Shown here: positions 41,893-52,043 of the stretch, piece after piece
Layout: each line of letters begins with the position of its first letter
Numbering within the stretch: the stretch's first letter is position 1
Program-made: the position numbers and the translations under genes
NCBI GenBank assembly: GCA_043228905.1
Contig: JBHGNT010000001.1
Location: forward strand, 21,824,001 to 21,888,000
DNA length: 64,000 bases
Direction: 5' to 3'
Origin: Azolla caroliniana
Lineage: Eukaryota > Polypodiophyta
The notes under the pieces: model-generated
Database searches by the model: none
What the model was told of the DNA's origin: nothing
The model's input: the letters and a program-made list of their open reading frames with translations, nothing else

Positions 41893-42972
41893 GACAGAGT
41901 CTCCATTACTCGCCGGTTCCTCATCCGATTGGTCATCCCGACTCAGTCGCTCATTCGGTCCTCTTAGCCGGAATGAGATCGGACTCTCTTCTAGAGTGCC
42001 AAAGTCTTCATCTTCTACCTAGATCTCCTCGGGCTCACTAGCCTCATCTTCCGGAATCGGGTCTTCTTCGGGAGTTGGAGTTGGTAAGGAGTACCATGAT
42101 GCCGTCTCATCAAACTCGACATCTCGGCTTACTCGGACATGCTTAGTTCAGGGGTTATAACACTTATACCCCTTTTACTCATGCGAGTAACCGACTAAAA
42201 TGCAGTTCTCCGACTTCGGATCCAGCTTCCTCCACTTCTCATCCGGTACATGCACATATGGTATGCTACCGAATATCCGAAGGTGTCTCAAATTCGGCTT
42301 TCACCCGAAATACAGCTCATGTGCTGACACCTTGTCACCAATACGGTTTTGGATGTAGACGGTCATTCGGACCGCCTCAGCCCAATAGAAATGGGGCATG
42401 CTCTTCTCCTCCAGCATTGCCCTTGCCGTGTCGACAATTGACCGGTTCTTCCTTTCGGCCACACCATTTTGCTCCGGTGTGTACTTGCACCTGAATTCTC
42501 ACCGAATTCCGTTTTATGGTAGATAACTGTTGAATTGGCCGAAAAAGTATTCTTTCCCACCATCCGACTGCAGGCACTTGATCTTCCTCTCCGTTTCCTG
42601 TTCAACCAAGCTTTGAAGGTTCCGGAAACACTCGAAGACTTCACTCTTCCTCTCGATGAGGTAGATCCACGTGTGCCGGCTGTAGTCGTCAATGAAGGAG
42701 ATGAAATACCGACTCCCGCCAAGACTAACGTTTTGTGCTGGTCCCCATACATCCGAATGGATTAAGTCGAGCTTGTTATGGCTCCGGTTTCGATCGGTGG
42801 GGAATGGAAGCTAGTGTTGCTTCCCGAGTTGGCAGGCTTCACAAATTTCGGCCTTCCGACCGCTAAATTTCGGCAAACCGAAAACGACTTGTTTCGATTG
42901 CAGGTCTTGAAGCCTCCGATAATTAACGTGGCCGATCCGCTTGTGCCACAGGTCGCTGTCCGATTCGATCTT
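41893..42972 (-). pseudogene. CopC integrase
   Basis: Same frame as gag and RT but with about eight stops. Readable blocks: WHKRIGHVNYRRLQDL, ICEACQLGKQH, LIHSDVWGPAQN, FIDDYSRHTWIYLIERK, QSDGGKEYFFGQF, NGVAERKNRS, PHFYWAEAVRM and PNLRHLRIFGSIPYV. The catalytic acids are all still encoded. The linker before RT is rich in Asp, Glu, Arg and Lys. Confidence 0.8.
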
Positions 42973-44364
42973 CTACCCTTTCGCAAACATAGCGGTGCCG
43001 ACATCATTAGTGTTGAGGATGAACATCCTCCCGTCTTTGTGCCCTTGTGCAATTATCCGGCCTTCTTCCTCAATGAAGCACCCTAGGTGCGTAAACCGCA
43101 CCTGCATCCCCTGGTCGACGATTTGTCCAACTGACACCAGGTTCTTTGTGATAGTCGGAACGTGTAGTATGTTCATAAGCTTCCCCTTTTGTCCGACATG
43201 GCTTAAAGGGACTTCTCCGACATGCATAATCGGGTGAGGGGTGTCGTCTCCGGTTTTGACAATTCCCGGTTGTTCCGGTTTCTCCAAAAAAGAGAACCAC
43301 TCTTCATGGTTCGTCATGTGGTTGGACGCTCCAGAATCAACGTACAATACTTCCTCCGATCCAGAAGTAGTCTTCTTCATCGAGTTAGCCTTGTGTTTCA
43401 TCACGAAGGCTGGCCCTTTATCGGTTTTCTCGGTTCCGGATCCTTCCGATCCTTTCGCGTAGTGCGAGATTTGCCGGTTCTCCCGGCCGGTTTTGCCGAA
43501 TCCAGATCTGTCCGAATTGGCACGCTTCTTCCAGCACTCTCTTTCCATGTGGCCCTTTTTGCCACAATACTAGCATTCCCTGTCGGCCTTTCCTTGCCGG
43601 TTCTCGGCGCCGCTTTGAATCCCCCTGCTTGTGGAGGGTCCGGAACTGCTATCGGCACACCCTTTGTGCCTCCGGTCCTGCTCTTGTCGGCCGCCTCCAT
43701 TGCATGTCGACCCTCCTCGTCCACCACGTCCATGGGGCCGATCTGTCTCCGTGTACAACATCCGGCCGTCCGATTGAGTGGTCCTTGACCCACTCGTGTG
43801 GTTTTCTTCGACCATCAGTATCGATTGCAAGTCGAAGAAAGACGATGGTTTCTCTCGGGTGCAGATTGCTGTCTGGATTGGCCCGTACCTTTGCGCTAGA
43901 CCACTGAGGAAGATTTGTACCATCTTGTCTTCGTCCACCGTCACATTGATGGACCCGAGTGTGTCGCAAATCTCCTTTATCTTGGTGGTGTAGTTCATAA
44001 CCGATATCTCTCTTTGCCGGATGTTGTTCAACTCTTGCCGGAGCTGCAACTTATGAGCTATGGTACTTGCGGCGAAAATCTTCCGTAGATTTTCCCAGGC
44101 CTCCTTCGGCATCTTTGCGTCCTTGATGTAGCTGAGCATTTGATCATGCACACCGGACGCGAGACAATACAGTACCCGACTCACTCCTTGCTCCCATACG
44201 GGGAAGTCTTTGTGTGACGGCTCCAGTGCTACTTCATTTGTTCCTTCCACGAAGCTCCAATATCCATGCCCCAACAGGTACTTGTGCATTTTATATGACC
44301 AGGACGCATAGTTGCTCTGGTCGAGCTTCTCTGTTGGAAGTGAACTCGGCATTCCTCTGTCCAT
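42973..44364 (-). pseudogene. CopC gag and protease
   Basis: It begins MDRGMPSSLPTEKL at 44364. Gag is open for 264 codons up to a TAG at 43570-43572 that replaces the Trp of the zinc knuckle CWYCGKKGH. After it the same frame continues to the protease motif LYVDSGASNHMTN near 43320 and VGQIVDQGMQVRFTHLGCF. A stop at 42973 precedes the integrase. A largely preserved copy of the CopD gag. Confidence 0.85.
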
Positions 44365-44445
44365 ATCTTCTCTCTATTTGTTGTTACCGGGTTCTAGGGT
44401 TCGTCTACGGAAGCAAATGTCGGATGTAGAGTTTCTCAACCCTCA

Positions 44446-44458
44446 CGCTCTGATACCA
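44446..44458 (-). promoter_or_regulatory. Primer-binding site, CopC
   Basis: TGGTATCAGAGCG on the minus strand touches the 5' LTR end at 44459. Exact match to the initiator tRNA-Met-type copia site. Confidence 0.9.
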
Positions 44459-44892
44459 TGTGAATGTTAATGTGCGGAAGCGTCAGACAGAACCGGCTCA
44501 GCCGGATAGCAACAGAAAATGAGATGAAGGTTTAATGGAAAAGCTTAAAACACAGAGGAGACAGAGAGAGCAGAACATAAAACTATATTCAGAAATTAAC
44601 TCTAAAACTCTGTACATACAACGTGCTAAACAACACTATTTATACAAGTCCATAAAGGAATGACAGAAGTATCGACAGGTACTTCAATGCTCACACGTGC
44701 GACTGTCACTAACTACGAGACAATGATTACCTAGTAGTCTAGGCTACTACTAGGCTTCCGGTTCCCGCTCGAATCTGGCTCTCCGATCCGGCTCCCCGAT
44801 CTGGCCGGTTGTTTCCGGATACCATCCGGATACCGATCCGGCTCATCCTTTCGGATGCTGATCCGGATCCGGTTGAGCTTGCTCACTCAATA
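44459..44892 (-). repeat. 5' LTR of CopC
   Basis: 434 bp from TATTGAGTGAGC (first CA partner drifted) at 44892 to ATTCACA at 44459. Confidence 0.85.
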
Positions 44893-45151
44893 GTTGGGGT
44901 ACGAAGCCCTACCAATCACTAAAACTTGGAGGGTAGGACGTGATACCACTAGGAAAAGAGCTTTGGTCCTTCAATTTAAGGACTCAGAATCTAGAATCAC
45001 ATTTTTTAAAAAGAGACCAATTCTTCGAGGATTGGACGGGGACCCTATCTACCTCAATGAAGACCCGACCAAGATGCAAATTGAGCATCGTAAAACTTGT
45101 ATCCTGCGGGTCATACAAGCTTGTAAAGACGGGCATTGTGCTTTTTACTGA
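44893..45151 (+). pseudogene. LINE ORF1, C-terminal part
   Basis: It resumes after CopC as LGYEALPITKTWRVGRDTTRKRALVLQFKD, then FFKKRPILRGLDGDPIYLNED and IEHRKTCILRVIQACKDGHCAFY. The pattern fits the RNA-binding ORF1 domain of a plant LINE. It ends near 45150, about 75 bp before the endonuclease. Confidence 0.6.
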
Positions 45152-45225
45152 GACTGACATGTGATAATAAATGATCGCGCCACCAATTGATGGCGTGTGG
45201 CCCATGTGACAGACAATAAACTTAG

Positions 45226-46368
45226 GATGACTTTATGGAACTGTAATGGTGCACTTTGGACACACCCTGGCCGGGCCCTGACCGTCTAGAGGAGATTTTG
45301 AAGGTATCTGACATACTTTTTTTAGTAGAAACACATCAGAGCCCAAATCGAGGACTGCCACAAGTTGATGGTTTTCGTTTGGAATCTGTCTTTAGACAAA
45401 CCTCACGTCGACATACTACTAGAGGGTATGGAGGGGTTGCGATACTATTTCGGAGAGAGATACATAATAGGATAGAAATACTAAAGAAAGACCCATAAGC
45501 CCATTTTATGTGGATGAAAGTCCTCACTAGCAAGGATTGGGCAATATTTATCGCCGTGTGTTACTTCCCCCCAAAAGGATCCCGGTATAATATGGCTGGA
45601 GAGGCGAGTGTAGTTGATGAAGGAACGCCGCATGGACCTTCTCCATATGAACCTTTATCGGATGACATAATCCGATATTCTTCTCAAGGGGAAGTCTTCC
45701 TTGTAGGAGATTTCAATGCAAGAACCTAATCCCGACAATGCACAATATTTCAGATGGATAGAAACCTCGAAATGGTGAATGTCGACCCTTTAGACTTAGA
45801 CATAATGCGTACATCAAAGGATCAAGGTGCGGACGCCACAAGCTTTGGCCATCATCTGCTTGAACTTGGAAGCTGACACCAGATGATCATATATAATGGC
45901 TTAGCCAAGTGGCCGAGCTTGGAAGCGCTCACATGTTTCCCACATGGAGGAGGGGAAAGCATAATTGATTACCTAATAGGACGCCCTGAAGCTACCCACA
46001 TGGTCAACTCCTTTCGGGTGGCCCCATGCCCCATTGGTGCAGACCATAGCTTCCTATACTTTGAGCTAAAATGTGACACCTCCCACGCCACCAACTCTAG
46101 TCAACCAAACCATCACACCATAATACATTTCACGCATGAGCTCGTTGACATCTACTCTCGACATGTTCAAGCCCATCTCTCCTCTTTTGATTCTTCCTTG
46201 CCTTTAGAGAACCTCACTACAGAACTCGCACACACCCTTCACTCACCAGCAATTAGTAGCTTCCCATACACGAAACACTCCAATCATAGTAGAATAGGGT
46301 CTATGCCACAAAACAAGTGGTATGACGGGGATTGTAGAGAGTTGTACAGACAACTTAAAGTGTCGTGA
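45226..46368 (+). pseudogene. LINE endonuclease (EEP type)
   Basis: An apurinic-like endonuclease domain in broken frames. Visible catalytic context: TLWNCNG (Asn), DILFLVETHQS (Glu), GYGGVAILFRREI, VCYFPPKGS, VFLVGDFNART (Asp and Asn), SIIDYLIGRPE and GADHSFLYFEL (Asp-His). Stops at 45286, 45496, 45729 and 45880. In a live LINE this domain nicks target DNA for reverse transcription. Confidence 0.8.
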
Positions 46369-46395
46369 CTTAGTGGTGCTATTTCCTCAGTACAA

Positions 46396-47121
46396 GCTCG
46401 AAAAGAGATGCGCAAGATGACACGTCGTAAAAGACAAGCTTGGGAAGCATCTCAATATTGGGAACTCTACCATATGCTCATGAGTAGGGATTGCGCCCTT
46501 GCATGGAAAAGACTACGGGAACCGCGACCACAAACACCCATGGAGGATTCCAATATTTGGCACATATATATCGAGAGACTCTACCATGTCCCGAACCAAC
46601 CACCTATCCCAATGCCTTCCACACCCCGACCTAACATGGGGACACTTTTCACGACCTCTAGGGTCATGAAGGTCATAAAAAAATTACAACATAGGAAATC
46701 CATGGACCACATAGGATTGCGAGCCGAGCACATCATATATGCTCGAGTGTGCCTAGCCCCCTTTCTCACTCTAATATTCAACCGCGCCCTCAACAAGGGT
46801 TTTCCACCACAATGGACCATGAACACAATGGCCCCTATACATAAAGGAGGGGACCCAATGGATCCAAATACATATAGGACCATTATGATAGGCCATACAC
46901 TCGCTAAACTATATGGTGCAGTAATGGAATCAGAGTTTAGTGATTATATGGAAACATTAAGTCTTCGAGCACTTGAGCAGGCTGGCTTTAGACGAGCCTT
47001 CTCCACTATTGACCATATCTTCACACTTAGGTGCTTAATTGACCAGACGAAGGCTCATAAGAAGAAACTATATTGTTGCTTTGTGGACTTCCGCAAAGCC
47101 TTTGACACAGTTCCTGGGGAG
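46396..47121 (+). pseudogene. LINE RT, first half
   Basis: It reads open from MRKMTRRKRQAWEASQYWEL through SRVMKVIKKLQHRKSMD, APFLTLIFNRALNKGFPPQW, PIHKGGDPMDPNTYRTI and IDHIFTLRCLIDQTKAHKKK to motif A, YCCFVDFRKAFDTVP, then stops at 47122. Motifs B and C do not follow on this strand. They are on the opposite strand directly to the right. Confidence 0.85.
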
Positions 47122-47652
47122 TAGTTGTTTCTACTCCATAATGCAAAACTTGTGTTGCCATCATGTTAAATAACATTAGTTTGACTTTCCATCCATGAGT
47201 ATCGCTCAGGTTACATTGATTTTCCAGCATATAATATCTTTTTCCAACTAGTTTGAAGTCTAAACTCAAAGCATACACTCCATTTATTTGTGGTTGGTAT
47301 ATCGATACTTAAAGCTTTGCACAAATTGTACATGTTCTCCCTTATATTTAAGCATAGGGTATCATTGAGGTTGGATGGTTTGCATTACCATAATTATTGT
47401 TTTATCCACAATTATAGTTAGTCCACTACTTTGCAAAAATGCTTCTAATGCTCCACGTAAATGTTGCATACCTTCAACAATATATGAAAAGATATCCACA
47501 TCATCCACATATAAATTCAATATGATAACTTGTTGCATAAGTTTTGAAGAATCTAATCCTTCTCCTCTTACAATCTTATTCACCACTTGTTCCAATTGAT
47601 CAATGTCTAAACCAAAGAGTGTAGGTGATAATGAACATCTTGCTTAAGCCCC
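47122..47652 (-). pseudogene. LINE RT, second half, inverted
   Basis: The minus strand, read from 47652 leftwards, gives RCSLSPTLFGLDIDQLEQ (motif B), LNLYVDDVDIFS (motif C), FLQSSGLTIIVDKT, then YMLENQCNLSDTHGWKVK and VLHYGVE of the thumb. Turning this segment round would place B, C and thumb after motif A in order. The left junction lies at GGAGTAGTTGTTTCTACTCC, a small palindrome. The right junction is the GypF LTR. Confidence 0.8.
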
Positions 47653-47663
47653 TGTCATGATAT

Positions 47664-47733
47664 GGCACCAAAACGAATTTAACCCGTAACCTTATGTTAT
47701 GCAGGTTGAGGTCATACCACTAGGATAACAATT
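47664..47733 (-). other. tRNA-like sequence in GypF 5' LTR
   Basis: The minus strand has TATCCTAGTGGTATG (A-box-like) and, about 35 bp on, ACGGGTTAAATTCG (B-box-like), then TGGTGCCA. The 3' LTR copy at 59108-59172 has the better B box, CGGTTCAATTCC. Confidence 0.45.
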
Positions 47734-47953
47734 GTAATACTAAAAATATTATTTTCATTTGTTATTTCATTACAAAAAAGTATGCATATTCTAGATTACT
47801 CTAGAAACTTCTAGAAACTTTAGGAATACTCCTAATCATACTATAAATAGAGGCATATGGCACTATTTAGAACCAATTCAGCTCAACGCCAGTCTTAAGT
47901 CTCGTAGCCATCCTTGTACTCTTCTTCATATAATATACTTCCTTTTATCATAC

Positions 47954-47991
<38 letters not shown>

Positions 47992-47994
<3 letters not shown>

Positions 47995-48448
47995 TGGAAC
48001 GGGCAAACCGTACACATCGATACATGTTAGAGCCCATCCCGTTATCTGCCATTGGAACCATTGCTTCCATGCGACTTAACTTACATGCATTGTGATGTGA
48101 GACAGGGCATTGGGGCACAAGTGATGAGAAAGGTCGGCTATGCACACTTTGCCCTAAACAAGTTTGCGAGTCTAAGTATCACACTTTGATACAATGCTCT
48201 GCCTTTGATCATATTCGACCATGCTTTCCACATCTCTTCAGTCAGGCCCGATCCTTGCACGATTTCTCTCACAACCACAACGTGCACTCTCGATTGCAAC
48301 ATTCATTGGTAAAGTTCTTGAACATCGAGAGTCACTACTCACTTTCACACGTATCACGTGAAATGTAATATGTTTGGTCCCATAGGTCATATTTGACCTC
48401 TGAAAACGATAATATAATCTATCTATCAATCAATCAATCAATCTATCT
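47992..48448 (+). pseudogene. LINE 3' fragment (RT C-terminus and tail)
   Basis: A 5'-truncated LINE inserted in the GypF LTR. The reading RLNLHALRCETGHWGT, CTLCPKQVCESKYHTLIQC (a C-x2-C-x8-H-x4-C knuckle) and AFDHIRPCFPHLFSQ is the C-terminal end of a plant LINE RT protein. It is followed by about 100 bp and a tail of ATCT/AATC repeats (48415-48445). LTR sequence CGTGATCCTTACACAG resumes at 48449. A homologous 3' end lies at 63502. Confidence 0.75.
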
Positions 48449-48608
48449 CTCGTGATCCTTACACAGTCTTTTTTGTCTTTTCTACATCTCTAGTACTAAT
48501 TCTCTCTGCCTCTAGTACTATTCCTGATAGTTTGAACCGAATTTCCCATCTTCTTATCTTCCCTTCCTCTTATATTAATCTTCTTATCCTTCCCTCCTCT
48601 AATACTAA

Positions 48609-49870
48609 ATGGCAACTGTTAGCGCACAAGAATATCAATCCATTTTCTCAGAGCTTCAGTGCTTGAAAGAAAAATTTGTAGCACTAGAACAAGAAAATCA
48701 ACGTTTGTTAGGGGGATCTTTACCAAATCATTGTAGAAAAGCACCAAACACAACAACATGGAGAGTTGACATTATGCGCGCAACAACTGGAAGCAACTAT
48801 TGTGCCGTTGCGACAAGGACTGAGTACTCAAGAGATCCCTAAAGAACCCAAGATTGGGCTTCCCATGAAATTTGATGGAACACAATCATAGTTCAGAGGG
48901 TTCCTTAATCAGGTGCGCCTAGTGATTCAAATGCATCCTTCTCGATATCCCACCGATGCATCACGAGTGGGACTAAAGGACTGAGTACTCAAGGGATCCC
49001 TAAAGAACCCAAGATTGGGCTTCTCATGAAATTTGATGGAACACAATCATAGTTCAGAGGGTTCCTTAATCAGGTGCGCCTAGTGATTCAAATGCATCCT
49101 TCTCGATATCCCACCGATGCATCACGAGTGGGACTAGTAGGCACCTTACTTAGTGGCACAACATTAAAGGATCTCCTTTGTTAAATAATTTCGAGTTTAT
49201 TAGCGAGTTTAAATCATGTTTTGGAGATACCGAAAGCATTAGGACGACAATCAAAAAAATCTGAAGACTACGTTAAGGAGATCGTCCAACCTCAGCTTAT
49301 GCTTCGGATTCCCGTCTACTCGCCACTGATATCCCATAGGATGACCAAGCATTGATGGAGCAGTTTCAGGATGGCCTACACAATGATGTCAAAGATTTAC
49401 TCTTGACGTTTCCTGAAGAGCTGAAGTCGCTCATGGAGGTAATTAGTCGAGCAGTGCAATGCGATAATCAACATTTCGAACGACATTCAGAATGACACAA
49501 TCGGAGACCACATACGCATCAGTGTTAGCAAAACCTTTTCCAAAGGATTCATATAATGTGTCCCCGGTACCAACACCAAAGGAAATCGACACAACACATC
49601 ATCGTTGACCATTGTCGGAAGAGGAAAAACGATGACGTCGAGCAAATCACATATGTCTATATTGTGGTGCTTCAAGGCATATTGTAGTAAATTTTCCCCA
49701 TAGGCCAAGAAGATAGGTAAATCAAGTAGTTTCTAGTACTAAACCTGAGTCTATTTCATTAGGAGTGTCTAATAATCCTAGTAGCCCAAGTTTATCAAAC
49801 AAATTTGAAGTTCTCGGTCACTTAGAAGAAGAGTTAAACGATTAAGTCCAACCAAAATAGGAGTCGTTAG
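48609..49870 (+). pseudogene. GypF gag
   Basis: It starts MATVSAQEYQSIFSELQ with a short coiled coil (LQCLKEKFVALEQENQRL). A 161-bp segment (48816-48976) is tandemly repeated at 48977-49137 with two differences, and stops and frame changes occur in both copies. The capsid-like LKFDGTQSxFRGFLNQVRLV block is in the repeat. A zinc knuckle near 49640-49690 reads CLYCGASRHIVVNF, having lost its last Cys. Confidence 0.7.
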
Positions 49871-51588
49871 GTTGGACAACCCTAGATCTATGTAGCCTAT
49901 TAGTGGTTCCATTCCTTCTAAGAAAATTAGCTAGGTTTTCTTAGCTCAAGTAGAAGTTAGTGCTACAAGCAACCCTCCAGTACATGTCCTAGCACTCTTA
50001 GATACTGGAGCTAATTCTCACTTATTTGATAGGAATTTTGCTCAAGCTCATCAGATTTCCCTAAGAAAGCTTCATTCCCCAGCTTCCGTAGAAATCATTG
50101 ATGGTTGACCCATTGCTTTTGGAAATATCGTAGAAGAGTCAAAGCCGGTTCGTGTTATCCTAGATAATTTGGCATGTGCGATATCATTTAATATAATTAG
50201 TAGACTGGACCATCCAATTGTCTTGGGGTTACCATGGTTCGAATTACACAACCTCGAAATCAATTGGAGAACAAGATAAATTAGGTATCGCCAATCTCAA
50301 GCATCCACTCATAAAATTTCAACCATTTCACTACAATTGCGTGAGGAAGGACGAAAGGAACCAATGTTTTTATTCATAGTATTAGTGAAACCTTCTAGTA
50401 TCATTAAGGAGGATTCAACACTTCAACTTGCAAAGAAGTATCACCATTATGCCAATGTTTTTGATAAGGTAAAAGCTAATACTCTTCCTCAACATTGACC
50501 CTATGATTGCCCCATTGATTTACAACCAAGAAAAGAGCCACCATGGGGACCGACCTACAACTTGTCACCCTCCGAGCTTGAGGTTCTTCAAGCCTACATA
50601 GAGGAAAACTTGTCGAATGGGTTCATTCGACATTCAAAATCTCTAATCAGCGCACCTATTTTCTTTGTAAAGAAAAAAGATGGATCACTTGCTCATAGTC
50701 ATGGATTACCGTGGCTTGAATAAGGTCACCATCAGAAATAGGTATGCACTTCCCTTGATCTTGAGTCTTTTAGAAAGGATTAATGGTGCAAGGTTTTTCA
50801 CAAAGATCTACTTACAAGGATCATATAACCTCATACGGATCCGACTGGGAGACGAGTGGAAGACAACTTTCCACAATCGATATGGGCATTTTGAGTATAC
50901 GGTTATGCCATTCGGGCTCACCAATGCACCAACAGTTTTCCAACACATGGCAAATAATATTTTTCGAGATCTTTTGAACACCTATCTTATCATCTACCTG
51001 GAGATCTATTAATTATTCAAAAACACAAGAAGAGCATGATTCTCATATATGATTAGTACTAAAATGACTACGAGAACATGGTCTTTATGCAAAAGTCAAA
51101 AAGTGTGGTTTTGATTGTAAACAGGTGGAATTTCTAAGCAATGTCATCTCCTCTGAAGGAATCTCTATGGATCCTGCTAAGGTCAAAACAGTGTTAGAGT
51201 GGCAGACTCCACGATCGGTGCGAGACGTGCAAGGTTTTCTAGGATTAGCAAATTTCTATTGCAAGTTTATCCAAGACTACTCAAAACTTATTTTGCCTCT
51301 CACACAACTCACAAAGAAGGGGAAATAATTTGTTTGGACTAATGAAGTGATACTGCTTTTGTGGATCTCAAGGAAGACTTTAGATCGGCTCCTATTCTAG
51401 CTCATGTTGATCCACAAAAACCATTTATTATGGAAGCAGACACATCAGATTTTGCGCTTGGTAGTATTTTGTCACAACAAGGCGGCGATGAGAAGCTACA
51501 TCCCGTGGCTTTCCACTCACGCAAGTTTGACACTGCCTAAATCAACTATGAAGTACATGACAAGGAATTATTAGCGCTAATGGATTCC
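49871..51588 (+). pseudogene. GypF protease and RT
   Basis: The protease motif VLALLDTGANSHLFD near 50000 is intact (D-T-G). [86 protein letters not shown], and YLIIYLEIY, where YLDDL is expected, so the catalytic pair is gone. Then VEFLSNVISSEGISMDPAKV, VQGFLGLANFYCKF and RNase H start (PFIMEADTSDFALGSILSQQ, FHSRKFDT). CopD interrupts at INYEVHDKELLALMDS. Confidence 0.8.
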
Positions 51589-51971
51589 TGTTGAGAGACA
51601 AGCTCAACATCGGTCGGATTGGCTGAAGAAGCCGAGGACCGGATCGGTTGGGACCGATCGATCAGGCCGAGTGCGTAAACCAGGAGGTCGTTAGGAAAGA
51701 TATTCCGTGAGGAATATATTTGGGAGTTAGTGTAGGAGCTCTTAAAGAGCACTGAAGAACTGTCAGTACTTCGGTTAGTCCTTCTAGGACTTGTATAAAA
51801 GTGTTCACTGAGCACATCTTATGTACAGACTGAGTATTTTGTTGAATATAGTTCTTGTGTTCTCTCTCTGTCTCTCCCGTGTATACTGCGTAAGCTCAAG
51901 CTCTCCATTAAACCTGAGTTTTCTTCCTTCTGTTCGGTCTTCATACTTGCTTCCGCACGTTACTTTTTACA
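51589..51971 (+). repeat. 5' LTR of CopD
   Basis: 383 bp, TGTTGAGAGACAAGC to CTTTTTACA. TATAAAA at 51794-51800. The 3' LTR has TATAGAA at the same place. Confidence 0.95.
51794..51800 (+). promoter_or_regulatory. TATA box of CopD 5' LTR
   Basis: TATAAAA after GGACTTG. The same context occurs in the CopA, CopC and solo LTRs. Confidence 0.7.
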
Positions 51972-51984
51972 TGGTATCAGAGCG
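51972..51984 (+). promoter_or_regulatory. Primer-binding site, CopD
   Basis: TGGTATCAGAGCG follows the LTR without a gap. Matches the 3' end of initiator tRNA-Met. Confidence 0.92.
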
Positions 51985-52043
51985 CGAGGGTTGAGAACCT
52001 CTCTGCAGCCGACACAGCTTGACGAAGAAGAACAAGCAAAACG

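Larger units (their letters stand above)
38645..44892 (-). mobile_element. CopC, Ty1/copia element
   Basis: A minus-strand copia element of the CopA/CopD family with perfect target duplications GTTGG (38640-38644 and 44893-44897), inserted in LINE ORF1. LTRs: 44892-44459 (5') and 39447-38645 (3', split by a solo LTR). The coding frame stays the same from gag to the C-terminal end. The damage seen is nearly all point stops. Confidence 0.95.
47653..48529 (+). repeat. 5' LTR of GypF, interrupted by a LINE fragment
   Basis: It starts TGTCATGATATGGC and ends near TTCCTGATA at 48529. Without the LINE piece it is about 420 bp. A CTATAAATAG TATA-like motif lies near 47842. The (CT)n run at 47948-47991 is where the LINE fragment entered. 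Confidence 0.75.

Noticed and set aside
41047-44429. Several plus-strand readings of 70-190 codons
   Set aside because: Antisense shadows of the CopC polyprotein, whose minus-strand frame holds all expected motifs.
47664-47733. A true tRNA gene
   Set aside because: A- and B-box-like motifs are present, but I could not form a full cloverleaf or anticodon stem, and the position is inside an LTR. Reported as tRNA-like only.
47954-48145. Reading ending in Arg-Glu repeats
   Set aside because: Translation of a (CT)n tract in the GypF LTR and antisense LINE sequence.
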